Below are positions 1 to 12,040 of a DNA stretch of 64,000 bases, in pieces (the stretch's first letter is position 1; the number at the start of each line of letters is the position of its first letter). The DNA comes from Thamnaconus septentrionalis (lineage: Eukaryota; Chordata; Actinopteri; Tetraodontiformes; Monacanthidae): positions 12,455,905-12,519,904 of the forward strand of contig CM020512.1 in the NCBI GenBank assembly GCA_009823395.1, given 5' to 3'. The translations under genes were made by a program, and so were the position numbers. The notes beneath the pieces were generated by a model. That model worked only from the letters and a program-made list of their open reading frames with translations. It was not told the DNA's origin and made no database searches.

Positions 1-36
1 TCAAATGTTTACTGCAGGTGAGTGTGTGTGTGTGTT

Positions 37-74
<38 letters not shown>

Positions 75-374
75 GCAGGGGGGGGGGGGTTACGTCTCCC
101 AAAACAGGAGAGATTTTAGCCGCCTCTCCCCCAAAATAACCCGGCTGCATTCTGGAAACGTGCAGAGCGTCGGTGTGGACCTCTGCTGGTGGCCTGTGGA
201 ACCACACCAAGATGTTTAACAGGCCACTAAATTACATTTCTGGTTGTGCAGAAGAACAAAAACAACACAAAGTCAAGCTGAGCACGTGCGATTTAAAAGG
301 GTTTTATTTAATTTTTTTTGTGCAAATAACTAAAAATGACTTAATGGATCAGTGATTCTGTGGTGCCTTCACAG
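1..374 (+). other. slc25a20 intron with short GT repeat
   Basis: This stretch precedes the first readable carrier exon and ends in a canonical acceptor (ccttcacag at 366-374). It holds an interrupted (GT)n run at 18-73 followed by a G-run. No coding exon was recognised. Confidence 0.5.
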
Positions 375-487
375 GTCCAGGCCAGCGGAGGGAAAAAGAC
401 CTACGCTGGTCCTCTGGACTGTGCAGTCAGGCTCTATAAGGAGCAGGGCATCTGCAGTGTCTACAAGGGAACCGTGCTGACGCTCAT

Positions 488-552
<65 letters not shown>

Positions 553-1415
553 GGAGGGGGGTGAGAGTGCGAGAGAGAGAGAGAAACCCAGTTTTTCAGC
601 CAATCAGGAAGCTTGTAAGAGCAAAGAAAAAAGAAGTAACAGTAAATGGGAAACTTAGCATTGATATTATATGTGTATTTTGTGTGTGTGTGTGTGTGTG
701 TCCTCCCTCAGACGTGCCTTCTAACGGGGTCTACTTCCTGACGTACGAATACGTCAAACACTTCCTGACACCAGAGGGTCAGAGGTCAGTCATCTCACAC
801 CTGCAGCAGCACCTCACCACCTCTCAGCAGGATGAAGCTGCTGCATCTTCATCTGTGTGTCTGTGTGTCTGTGTCTGTGTGTGTTTGTATGACAGTGTCA
901 CTCAGCTCAGCACTCCCAACATCCTTGTGGCTGGCGGCGTGGCCGGGATCCTGAACTGGACGATCGCCCTTCCCCCGGACGTCCTCAAGTCCAACTTCCA
1001 GACGGGTGAGTGAGACACAACACGTGGTCAGACACACACGTGGTAGCTGTGAGCCTGATGGTAAGAGAGTGTGCGTGTGTGTGTGTGTGTGTGTGTGCGT
1101 GCAGCTGCAGACGGGAAGTACAGCGGCCTGCTGGACGTCCTGAGGACGTTGCTGAGGGAGGAGGGGCCTACGGCTCTGTACAAGGGCTTCAACGCCGTCT
1201 TCCTGCGGGCGTTCCCCGCCAACGCCGTACGTCCTCTCTCCCCCTTTCTCTCTGTCTCTCCCTCTCTCTCTCTTTCTCTCTTGCTCTGGTGTTTCTGCTA
1301 CGTGACGGTGGCGTCCCTCACTAAGCCCCTCCCCTCCTGTCTCCGCCCACAGGCCTGTTTCCTGGGGTTTGAGTTTGCGCTGAGGGCCCTGAATACACTC
1401 GCTCCCAGTTGGTGA
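375..1415 (+). CDS. slc25a20: Mitochondrial carnitine/acylcarnitine carrier, 3' part
   Basis: Inner-membrane carrier exchanging acylcarnitines for carnitine so that fatty acids reach matrix beta-oxidation. Five exons are readable: 375-489, 712-784, 896-1005, 1105-1226 and 1353-1415 (stop TGA); all phases agree. They give the second half of the six-helix carrier. Visible marks are LYKEQGICSVYKGTVLTL, the carrier signature around ALPPDVLKS (PX[DE]XX[KR]-type) in the third repeat, and [20 protein letters not shown] near the C-terminus; the end ALNTLAPSW resembles the vertebrate SLC25A20 end. The N-terminal exons lie before the window. The donor of the first exon lies inside a (GT)n run, and the joint reads TLI-N-VPSNG, one residue shorter than the usual MRDVP. 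A polyadenylation signal AATAAA lies near 1625. SLC25A29-like carriers are the alternative, but the match along all exons favours SLC25A20. Confidence 0.88.
489..550 (+). repeat. (GT)n microsatellite spanning the slc25a20 splice donor
   Basis: About 30 uninterrupted GT units begin at the last base of the coding exon, so the donor GT is the first unit of the repeat and no normal GTRAGT consensus is present. Confidence 0.9.
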
Positions 1416-2600
1416 TCGCCGCCACGGAAACCAGACTGCTGCTGGAAATTCCAAAGAAATATTGCATGATAACAGTCATGGAAATGATGGTCATGAACAC
1501 GGAAAGAAAAAATTTACCTGTTTGTTTTTAATTGATTGTTCGATATCTGTCCTTTGTAACGTCACCCACTTTTTTGTGAGCCATTTTCAAACTAAAACGC
1601 ACACGTGTGACTGTGGAATTTTGAAATAAATGTGACTTTTTATTTTGAGCTTTGGTGTGTTTCACTTTAGGAAGAGACAAGATGTTTTTTCTTTACCTTG
1701 CAGGCTGGAGTAAAAACAAGGCTAAACCCCGAGAAATATACAGTTGATGAGTAATATGTGCTCGTAGTATCTCTTTTTAACAGAAAATTACATTTTGTTG
1801 CCTAAATATTAAATGTGTGGATTAGCGCAGTGTAATGAATATGGAATAAGTGTCTTATAATCATATCTAAAAATGCTGTGTCATATTTAGAAGTCTGTTG
1901 GCAATCAACTGAGTAATAAGATACTACATTATTCATTTATTTAGTCATTCATTTTACAGCTTTTTTCTGAAGTTACACAAACAGCAGCTGTACTTCTCAG
2001 GATATAGAGTGACGACAAATGACGCAATCCGTTTCAGTCTGCTGATTGCCGCCTCCTAGGGCCCTGTTTGCACTTGGTCATTTCAAGCGTTTTTCGTATT
2101 TCGATCGGCAAAAATCACACAAAGTAACCAAGTGGAAACAGTCCAAACAAAAAAAAACAGTTTTTACGTGATCATTTTCACGTTATAATGTGAAAATTAG
2201 GATGCAGTTGAGATGGTGGAACTTGAACCCATGGAGCCTTCCGTGCCCCTCCAGCTGATCAATGAGAAAACAACGCAACTTCAATCGGGTCGGATTCATT
2301 CTTCCTACGATACAATCCCATACTGTTGGATCAAAGGGAGCTCAACAAATAGCATGTGCACTGCGAGTGCCGTGACTGATCAGGATAAAGGAGCTGTCTG
2401 ACCAAAAGGATTAATGGGAATAAAGGTGAAGGACCTCTGGCTATCTTTCACCAGTTAGGCAATGTAGTTCCTCATCCAGCACAAACTTAACTCCCTGCAG
2501 AACTTTAACACACATTCACTATGTAAGCCCACACATAAAGGTCAGTATCCATTTTATCTGCCATTTTTTCTCTGGAGTGAGGCAGCTTGCAGGACGCACA

Positions 2601-3314
2601 ATGAGGATGTATTTTTTGACGCTGGGGCTGCTGGCTTGGCTGTGCTGCTGCAGCTTGGAGTCCGTTCAGGCTGGGAAAGTGCTTGTTATGCCTATGAATG
2701 GAAGCCACTGGCTCAGCATGAAGATACTGGTGAAGGAGCTGGTGCGCAAGGGACATGAGGTCTCGGTGTTGGTTCCTGAATACAGCATGCAGGTCAAAGA
2801 GTCAGAGAGCTACAAGACTGAGATCTACGAGGTGCACATCCCCCAGGCTGAGCTGGATAGGATCTTCAAAGCCATGACAGACAAAGTCTTCCTCAAGCCG
2901 TCCAAGTTTACAGAAGTATTTGACACTGCAGACCTTTTTGTCAACTACACCACTATGCATGTGAAAGCTTGCAAGAGTTTGCTGAGGAACGAGCCCATCA
3001 TGAGCAAATTGAGAGAAGCCAGCTTTGATGTTGTGCTTACAGACCCCTTCCTTCCATGTGGTCCCATCCTGGCTCACAAGTTTTCCCTACCCGTTGTTAA
3101 CTTCCTCCACAGCATCCCTGGCAGTTTAGACATGGACATGCCTATGCATTTTAGAAGTGTCTCTGTTCTGGGAGGATATTTAAGGGAAGGAACAAGAATC
3201 CCAGGCGCTCTTTTTTGGCTGCTCCTGTTCCTTCTTCTTGGTCTGCGTGCCACCATTTCTACACAACCGGTCTGTGATATTTTTGTTGCATTTTCTCTCT
3301 GGACTTTGCAATAA
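2601..3314 (+). pseudogene. UDP-glucuronosyltransferase 5' fragment
   Basis: UGTs transfer glucuronic acid to lipophilic compounds in the ER lumen. The frame opens with a hydrophobic signal peptide (MRMYFLTLGLLAWLCCC) and reads VLVMPMNGSHWLSMKIL, HEVSVLVPEYS, then FDVVLTDPFLPCGPILAHKF and LPVVNFLHSIPGSLDM, all typical of the N-terminal aglycone-binding half of fish UGTs. Likeness ends near 3140. The rest (MPMHFRSVSVLGGYLREG onward) is not UGT-like, and a stop follows at 3312-3314. The C-terminal UDP-sugar-binding half is absent from the next 2 kb. The ATG at 2601 is chosen because the signal peptide follows it; an in-frame ATG at 2577 would add eight residues. Likely a truncated copy, or a first exon whose partners lie elsewhere. 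Confidence 0.65.
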
Positions 3315-4430
3315 ATTGGTATGTTATCCATTTCCTTTCAATATTAACTTGTTGAGGCTTTTGTTCTATGTGGAGAATAATCTGACATCAGATGTCGATT
3401 AAGTCTTCAGTTATATGGTAAATTTATCCGAGTAATGCTTGTACTCTTTACCTCTGAGTTGAGTAGAAAAGATTGAGTATCATATTTTTCTAACTATTGA
3501 GTTAGATGATATAAACCTCTGAATATCTCAACCTAGATGTCTGGGCTGTTCCTCCATGTTAAGAAGGTCACTGAATGATGTCTATATTTGCCATCACTGA
3601 ACTAAGATAGGGATTAATCAGAATCCCAATGACCTTAGTTATATGGTAAGTTTCACTGGACATTATTCAAACCCTTAACCTCTGAGTTGGACAGATAAGA
3701 TTGGGTATCATGTTCAATAACCTCTGAATACTCCAACCCAGACATCAGGCTATTCTTCCATGTTTAATGAACAAACTGAATAGTTTTGTTAATTTATATA
3801 AGCCATCCCTGCACTGGAGATTAAAGTCAGATCATTAGAATTTAATTATTATTGAGTCTATATTCCTAATTATTAGTCAAGTCTTTCTCTCAATAAATGT
3901 ATAAAAGTAAAGTCACTTTTCAAATGGAGTCAAATTAAATTAATTATGATGTACTTTACTTTGAAATCCTCATCTTAAATACCGGAACGACAGAATACAT
4001 ATTGGGGAGATATTATTATTATTTGCGTCTACATATTTCCTCCCCTACATGAAATCCTGCCCTGACACAATTTTCTGAATTGTAGCAGAGAAGGGAAGTC
4101 CCTCCTTAGCGATCTCTTCTGGACTTTTCGTAAAATTGTATTACTTTTTATTTTTATTTTTTTTCTCTCCATTTTTCGCCAAAAACAGATACAACCGTCT
4201 AAACCTGCAGGATCTAAGGGTGACTTTGACTTCAAAGCCATCATTACCCATAATCCCGCGGGTTTCACAACCTGGACTCGGCTTGGTGTGCTGCGCCTTA
4301 AGCGCAAATTTATGATATTTGCAACAAAAAGCGAAAACACTCTTATGATAAACAAATTCCAAAATTCCAACAGTGGCTTCAATTTTTATTTTCTTCCAGT
4401 CAAACTGAGAATACTTCAATACCCACAATT
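3315..4430. other. Gene-free AT-rich spacer
   Basis: No gene was recognised. Two imperfect direct copies of about 180 bp (near 3400-3560 and 3640-3780) share phrases such as 'gttatatggtaa' and 'acctctgagttg', so this is probably decayed duplicated repeat sequence. Confidence 0.4.
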
Positions 4431-4439
4431 CAACGCGCG

Positions 4440-4491
4440 AGTCTCATTTCCGGGTTCGGTGACCACCCGCAACCTGACAGCAGGAAGAAAG
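4440..4491 (+). promoter_or_regulatory. tafazzin: tafazzin promoter and non-coding first exon (putative)
   Basis: A GC-richer stretch with an ETS-like 'tttccgggt' near 4447 ends in a strong donor (AAG|GTGAGG, exon end 4491). The matching acceptor is ctgccctcag at 5150-5159, giving a short untranslated leader 5160-5191 before the start codon. The transcription start cannot be placed from sequence alone. Confidence 0.5.
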
Positions 4492-5191
4492 GTGAGGCTA
4501 ATGTTTGTTTGCTGTTTTTACTCTCTCAAAGTTACTAAAATGTTTTTAAATGCCGAATTTAGAGCCGCGGCGCTGCATGATGCGACAGACTTGTGTTTTA
4601 GAGGGGCAACGACTGTTGTTTCTGTTAGATTCGATCACAACGGTTGGTCAGAGGGACATGGGAAGCTGTCGAATGGTTGTTTTGGTTCGCAGCCATTAGC
4701 TTAGCTTAGTTTAGTTTAGTTCAGCTTCGACTCTTCCAGAGCAGACCTAACTCAGCTAGCAGGAGGCTAGCTGGCTAGCATGAGCTAACTGTCGGACGGA
4801 AGCATGGATGAAGCCGCTGGTGTGTAGAAACGTCAAAATAATCATGTCGTCATGAAAGAGCAGATTGCAGAGTGAGTGAAATGATCACAGACGCCACCGT
4901 GTGGGGTATTCATGAATTGTCTATATAAAATCTCCACAAAAAATACGAAAACGGGAAGAGCAAAAGCTGTGTGCCGTCTATCTTTGAAGTGATAACAGTT
5001 CTTTGGCTTGTTGTGGGGTAACGTGTCATTGACACAGCACCCCCTGCTGGCGGAGTAACAGGATTGCCATTCTCCCCCTTGAGAAGTCATGAACGGTCAA
5101 CAGGAGAGAAAACATTTCAACTGAAATGTCATTTGTGAAGTGTGTACCTCTGCCCTCAGGTCTGATTGGATGTTGTGCCTCTGATGCTGCG

Positions 5192-6962
5192 ATGCCACTG
5201 GAGGTCAGATGGCCGTTCCCGCAGTGCCCCCCTCTGGCCTGGAGGATATCCAGCTCACTGATCATGGGCATGGTGGGCTCCTACTCCTACTTCTGGACCA
5301 GTAAGTTGCAGAACCACAGCACAGCTCCAGTCCAGACCAGTGGGACTATGGCATCTGACTGCTGTGCCTCCTACCTTCTCTTCCTCCTCCTCCTCCTCCC
5401 CAGAGTACATGAACCACCTGACTGTCCACAACCAGGAGGTTCTGCTTGACCTGATCGACCGGCGGCCTCCCAATACTCCCCTCATCACCCTGTGCAACCA
5501 CGAGTCTTGTATGGACGACCCACATATCTGGGGTAGGAACTGATCTCAGGTCTGGCCTGGCCAGGACAGTACCAGCCAGCGTTGGTGTGACCTCTTTGTT
5601 CCAACAGGTGTCCTGAAGTTCCGACATTTGTGGACCTTCAACCAGATGCGCTGGTGAGGTTTTGTGGGTTTTAAATGTTTAAACGTCACAATTTCAAGTT
5701 CAAAACTCTGCTATTGTTTGATGTTTTTTTTTTTGTTGTTCCCCAGGACTCCAGCAGCATCTGACATCTGCTTCACGAAAGAGCTCCACTCACGGTTCTT
5801 CAGCCGAGGGAAGTGTGTTCCTGTCTGCAGAGGTGAGTCGTTAAAGGGATGTTTGACCCTGAAGTATGTGTGTTATGTGTACGTGTGTGTGCTTTCTGCT
5901 GTGGAGTTCTGCCCCCATCATGCCTTGCGGCCTGCTCACGGTTCCTCCTCCACCTCCTCCGCAGGTGATGGTGTTTACCAGAAGGGGATGGACTTCATCC
6001 TGGAGAAGCTGAACCGGGGGGAGTGGGTGCACATTTTTCCAGAAGGTCGGTGAGGTTGCGCTCTGTTCACACGTTTGTCTCCTCGACCCTGTCGCCGAAA
6101 TCAAGAACGTTCCCCTGTGCCACAGGCCGAGTCAACATGAATGAGGAGTTCATCCGTCTGAAGTGGGGTGAGTGACGGTCGACCTGTCACAGCCAGGTGT
6201 CTCCAGGTGCTTCCTGTTTCAGAGACGTCTCTGCTCTGTGTTCCAGGTGTGGGTCGACTCATATCCGAGTGCTCCCTCCAACCCATCATCCTGCCGCTGT
6301 GGCACGTAGGTGAGTCGTTAGGTCACATGATTCCCCGGACAGGTAGGTGTCCAAGGAGGAGAGAAAGCCTAAACGACTGTCCTGCGACTCCTCAGGTCTG
6401 ACCGACGTTCTGCCAAACATGAAGCCCTACATCCCTCGAATTGGCAAGGTAGGAGAAGGAGGAGGAGGGTGTGTCCCTGCTCACTTCCTGTGGGTCACAT
6501 GACGTCATGTTAGCCTTAGAGCTCTGTCTGTGTCCACAGAGGATCACCGTGCTGGTGGGGAAGCCGTTCAGCCTGAAGGAGCTGGTGGAGGCACTGCGAG
6601 CTGAGAACAAGAGCCAGGTGAGGACAGGGGGCGCTGTGCTCACAGATAGGGGTCAGCGCAGCCACCGCAGAAGAAGAAATTCAGCGAGCGTTGATGCTCT
6701 TATATTCTTCATGAAGTCTTTAAAGGTCCAGAGTGTAATATTTTGCATCTGACGGCGCAGACCTACAAAGCCAAGAGTGGTTTTTCTGATTTAGAAATCA
6801 GGAAGATGTATAAACCATGTGACAAACGCGTTCTTCCTGTTCTGACTCTGGTCACCCCAGCTGGAGATGAGGAAGACACTGACCGACTTCATCCAAGAGG
6901 AGTTCCGGAGCCTGAAGGCTCAGGCGGAGGTCCTCCACAGGCAGGTCCAGACCACGTCCTGA
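5192..6962 (+). CDS. tafazzin: Tafazzin, phospholipid-lysophospholipid transacylase
   Basis: Remodels cardiolipin acyl chains at mitochondrial membranes. Ten coding exons close in frame to 262 residues: 5192-5300, 5404-5532, 5608-5653, 5747-5832, 5965-6045, 6126-6167, 6247-6309, 6396-6448, 6540-6617, 6861-6962. The N-terminal hydrophobic stretch ([16 protein letters not shown]) is the membrane anchor. The acyltransferase HX4D motif is [24 protein letters not shown], the glycine motif around HIFPEGRVNM and [11 protein letters not shown] follow. Length matches the short vertebrate isoform without the primate exon 5 insert. The start is the only ATG giving the family N-terminus, and two upstream ATGs in the leader are out of frame. 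The neighbour downstream is atp6ap1, as in human Xq28. Confidence 0.96.
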
Positions 6963-7919
6963 GTCCCGCCGCCGCTGCCGCCGCCAGGAGGGCGGCACCT
7001 GCCACAGCACAGACCGGCTGAGCACCTGAACCCAAAGCTCTCCACAGGAAGTCCTCCTGTCCAGGATAAACCCAAACTCAGCACCCAGACGACCTCCCGT
7101 CCTCAGTGGAGCTGCAGCTTTATGAGGCAACAGAGACTCCTCCCCCTTTTCCTCCTGCAGTGTGCAGATTGGACAAGTGGACAATAACTCAGAATCATGT
7201 TTTCCATGCGTTAAACTCCTCTCGTTTTGCTTTTGTTACCTTAAAATGAGCCCCTTGTTCCTCCAGGGGGCGCTGCCTACACGCCGCATTTTTTTTTTTT
7301 TTTTTTTTTTTACTAGAGCCCAGAAGGGACAAAACCAGATAGACGCTGGGCCTGCAGGTGGATGGGTGGTATTCTTTTTTTCTCACCACTAGAAGTCTCA
7401 GGCCTCACTGCTGCTGCCCCTGGAAACCGGCAGTCTCTCTCACTTCCTCTATTAAAGTGCAAAAACAGGTGCGACGAAGGGGGATTGAACGGGCAACGTT
7501 GAACTCTGGCTCTCGCCACAGGGCTAACAGCAGTGGGACGCACCAACAGACTGTCTCCCCTGCACAGGAAGTAGGTTTTCAGGATTAGAGCCAAGTATTC
7601 CAAGTGATCCTGTCACTTCCTGCCACAAGCTGGCGGTGCTGCCTGCTCCCTCGACTGGGAGCGGTCATTGGTTTAAACCTGACCGCTGCGTGAAGTCATC
7701 TCACACGCTCCACTCTCTGGTGTTCTGTTTCTCTTTGAAATGATGAAAGTGTTTAAATTGTTTCAGCCAATCACCTACACTTGAACAGGAGATAATTTCA
7801 TCACACAAGTCAACAGCTTTTGTATTTATCAGTAAATGTCACATAAATGATAATCTGTGCTGATTTTATACGTGTGGCCTTATTTTCACTCTCCTATTGT
7901 ACAGCATGTTGGCAAACCC

Positions 7920-7925
7920 AATAAA
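7920..7925 (+). terminator. tafazzin: tafazzin polyadenylation signal (putative)
   Basis: AATAAA is followed by a T-rich stretch within about 30 bases. It lies 0.96 kb after the stop, and no better signal lies between. The 3' UTR includes a T20 run near 7290. Confidence 0.5.
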
Positions 7926-8184
7926 GCTCAGTTACGGTTTTTCCTACATAATCATGTATCACTTGTGTGTAGTAAGTCAGTGAATATAACCACCCACAGT
8001 TAGTTATGTATATTTGCCCCTTACATTTGAGTGCCACTCATCGAGGTCAGTGTTTTGCTGCTGTTCAGGAATCATGAAAGCACAGTTTTGTTGTGTGGAG
8101 GGGGATTATGTGAGCTGGGTTATTATAGGTGTGGTATAGGTCTAAGATGATACTTTTAGGGCTAGGGTTATGATACAGGTTTGT

Positions 8185-8292
8185 ACTATAGGTCAGGGGT
8201 GGGCCAAAAATTCGACCGAGTGGCCTGTAATTACGTATGAGGGATATGTAGAAAACATCATGTGGCTTTAATGTCAATTGAAAATGAACCAA
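8185..8292. mobile_element. hAT-like MITE fragment
   Basis: The stretch 'caggggtgggccaaaaattcgaccgagtggcc' and following text resemble the end of the complete hAT-like element at 43374-43717 (caggggaggg...ttgaccgagctgcc). The piece is truncated and no target-site duplication was found. Confidence 0.45.
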
Positions 8293-8543
8293 AGCAAAGT
8301 TCCAACAATGTATACACTAACGTTTTCTTTAAAAAGAGCCAAATTCTATACAACAGCACAAAAATGACTGCTTATATTTTTCTTATTCTGCCTTTCTTCC
8401 ATATCTGTACAAGCTGAAGCTAATTCTTTTCCTCGCTCGACTACTGCATCTTTGATGGAGATGAAACGGCAGCGCGACCGTGGTCACGTGACCACCGGGG
8501 CTGACGTCACCGACTGGAGCTCGGCGACGACGCTGAGTGAAAG

Positions 8544-9360
8544 ATGGCGACCGTCGGGACGCAGCATCTCCGCCGCATCTCCGCGCTGCGAGCCGTGTTT
8601 CTGGGCTTGCTGAGCGTCCTGCACCCGGCGGCATGTGAAGACCAGGTGCCGCTGATCCTGTGGACGAGTGAGGGGTGAGACACGTCGCGCTGTTAGAGCA
8701 CCCGGACCTCCGAGAGGAGGAGGAGCAGGAGCAGGAGGAGCAGGAGGAGGAGGAGGAGGCGTTAGCCATGGATGTTAGCTTGCGGTGACACATCGAGCGG
8801 ATTATCGCCTCATGTCCCGGGCTGAGGGTCCGTCCAGTTGGTTTTTTTTCGTAGTGTTGGGTCATTGTGGAGGTGAGCGTTGCGTCGCCGAGCTCAGGTG
8901 TCATATGACCGATCTGTCAGGACGAAGCGATGCTATTGGCTGCTTGTCCTCCATAGTAACGCACCTGCTCCGCGAACGAAGGCGTGACAGAGGATCAAAG
9001 ACACGTCCCGGAAACGCAATACGCACCTTTTCCAGCTGTGTTCCCCCCGTTTTGTTATTATTTAATTAAATCTAATTGAATAGCGATTCTATATTCTGTT
9101 TTTCTTTAAATTATGACATCAAATGTTGAACTGAATTCAGTCCTCAAAGGTAATCGGGATAAAAATCTCTTTAAATTTGTCGCATTTTTTGTCACGTGCA
9201 TGTGTGTGTTTCAGGACGTTTGTGTAGTTGTGATATAAATTGAGATGATTTCTGGGCTGTCCGGGTTCGCCGGAGGGGTTTAAGGCACCACAATTCAAGA
9301 AAGCTGCTTTAAGTTGAAGATGCTGGCTCTGACCTCTGACCTCAGTGAAGTCCATACAAC

Positions 9361-9399
<39 letters not shown>

Positions 9400-11791
9400 T
9401 GTCCACCACCACCAGGGCGTCCGTCCCAGCTCTGGTTCCTCCGGCGGCGGGTCACATCGTGGAGCAGCAGCAGCTGGCCTCCTACCTGGACGCGGCTGTG
9501 AGCGCCGGGCCCAGGAACGTGGTGCTGTTCTTGCAGGACAAGGTCACAGAGGGGTCACAGGTCAGGCTCTGCCGGGTGTTTGTGCGTCGCTGTTGTCGGC
9601 TCACAGTGTGTGTGTGTGTGTGGCCTCACTGCAGATGAGCCTGGAGGACTTCACCGTGTACGGAGGAGCGTTTGGGAACAAGCAGGACAGCGTCTTCCCC
9701 AACCTGGAGGTGAGGCCCCGCCCCCCCCCCCCAACACTCAGAGCCAACAGTAAACATGGCTCACCCTCCCTTCTCCCCTCTGCTCCCCCCCACCTACCCC
9801 ACCACCACCAGGCGGCGCTCAGGTCCTCGCCGCTGGTGCTGCCCGCCGTCTCCTGGCCCGCCTCCAACGCGGTGATTGGCCAGCTGCAGGACCGGCTGGA
9901 GACGTCCCCCCTGTACCTGGACCCCGAGACGCTGAGTCAGCTGAGGCTCAACGCCTCGTCTCCGGCCCTGCTGGTCTTCAGGCTGCCGTACGGCCTCGGG
10001 TAACCTCCCCCCACCTCGCTCCTCACACGGTCACAGAAAGAGGAGGATGGTGAAGTGAAGAGAAATGACACATTTTAAGATCCAGACACGGAGAAAATAT
10101 TCTGTACATCAAATAATATTATTACCATGTAGAGCAATATTGATTATTTTTATTATTAATATTTAAGTTTTTATTCATACCTGAGAGGGCTTACACTGAT
10201 ATGATGATTTGTAAATGGGTCTTATTATATTAGTGTATTTAGAAATAAGGATGTATATTATTACTATTACATAATAATATACATGCTTTATTATTATTAT
10301 TATTATTGCTAATATTATTATTATTGTTATTATTATTATTATTACTAATATTATTATTATTATTGTTACTAATATTATTATTATTATTCATATAAAACAA
10401 TAATTGCTATTATTTATATAGCGATCAGTAGGAATAGAGATTGTTGGGTGGGAAGTTTTTACTTCTTCCGACTCCTTTTCAAGCATGTTTATTGCTTACA
10501 TTTTTTATTGTTTAAATTTTCTTTTTTTTCTTTTGTTTACTCATCAACCTTTTATTCATCGTCAGTGATATTTTGTTTGGTTGGTTTCGTTTTGATTTCA
10601 CTGTTCATATGTTTGAAATGAAGATTTCAAATTAAAAATCAAATCCCATCCGACGTCAACAAATAGGAGCGCAGCTGACACTTGACTCCTCCTACTTCCT
10701 GTCATCCTCTTCAGGGCTGATCTGATGTCCGCAAAGGAGATCCTGAGTGGAAACGGTGAGTTGTTGTTGTTGTTGTCGTCATCGTTGTTGTTGTTGTTGT
10801 TGTTGTTGTCGTTGCTCTGTGTGACTGCTGACTGACCAGCTGGCTGTGTTTCAGACGAGGTGATTGGTCAGGTGCTGGCCACCATGACGGCTCAGTCTGT
10901 CCCCTACACGGCGCTGTACACCGGCCTGCGACCCTCCAGGGTGAGTCGTCGTTTTGGGTCGTCGCTCGCCCTCTTCGTGGTTTTTCGCAAATACAAAAGA
11001 AATTGATAGCAAAATTAAATTGAGAAGATAATAAATTGAAAGAGTGACTGAAATGAAATTCTTAGAGGTGGTTATTGACCATAAATTAACATAGAAACCA
11101 CATGTCTATTAGTGTAAGTAAAGATTATTCTAAGATTATTGGAATATTTACTCCTCACTCGTACTTCCTGGTATTGCACACTGGGTTGAAGTCTGGGGAT
11201 CGACATATAAAACAACAACAATTTTTGAGAGCTACAACTGTCAATGATTTGTTCAAAATTAGATTTTTTTTCTTTGTATTTCTTCCTTTATCTGAAACAG
11301 TTATTATATCTGATGTCATCTTTGTTGCTGAAGGGTGGCTTGGTCGGTCATAGGACAGGCTTGAAATAAGCTTACGCCTCTGCCTGTGCCTTTTCAGCCA
11401 TGTCTTGTTTTTTTTGGATGTGAACGTTGTGTTTATTGTTTGTACGACTGAATAAAACTCAACTCTTTCCCGTCGCTGGTGTTGTTGTGATCGCTGATGT
11501 CTCACTTGCTGTGTGCTCAGGAGTCGGCGGCGCTGTTGGTGGAGGCGGGGCTCGGCGGAGGACGCTCCCTCCTGCAGTACCGAGGCGGGCACAAGGAGAG
11601 GGAGCGGCAGAGGGAGAAGCAGCAGCGGCGGATGAAGCAGAAGGCCGAAGTTTATCCGCCCGTCGAGTTCAAGGTGGCCAGATGCACTCCGACTTGGTCT
11701 AAAAAAAACCAAGCTAAATGTTCCTTTCAAGCTGTGTGCGCTCACTTGGGGATGCGCACGTGAGGGCTCACGTGTTTGTGTGCGTGTACGT

Positions 11792-11831
<40 letters not shown>

Positions 11832-12006
11832 GAGGGCGAGGGTGAGACCTGCATTCTGCTGTGGGCCAAGGGCCTGTCAGTCAGTATCTTCCGCCGCGGC
11901 CGCTGGGAGGACCACGACTTGACCCCCGACACCTTCGGCAAGGACGTGAGGCCCAAGCTGCACGGCTCCACCTGCGACAAGACCAAGTCCAGGTACCTGC
12001 TTCACA

Positions 12007-12040
<34 letters not shown>

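Noticed and set aside
8383..8904. 173-codon minus-strand frame over atp6ap1 exon 1
   Set aside because: Antisense of the atp6ap1 first exon and promoter, low complexity (Ser/Cys from GGA repeats), no splice partners.
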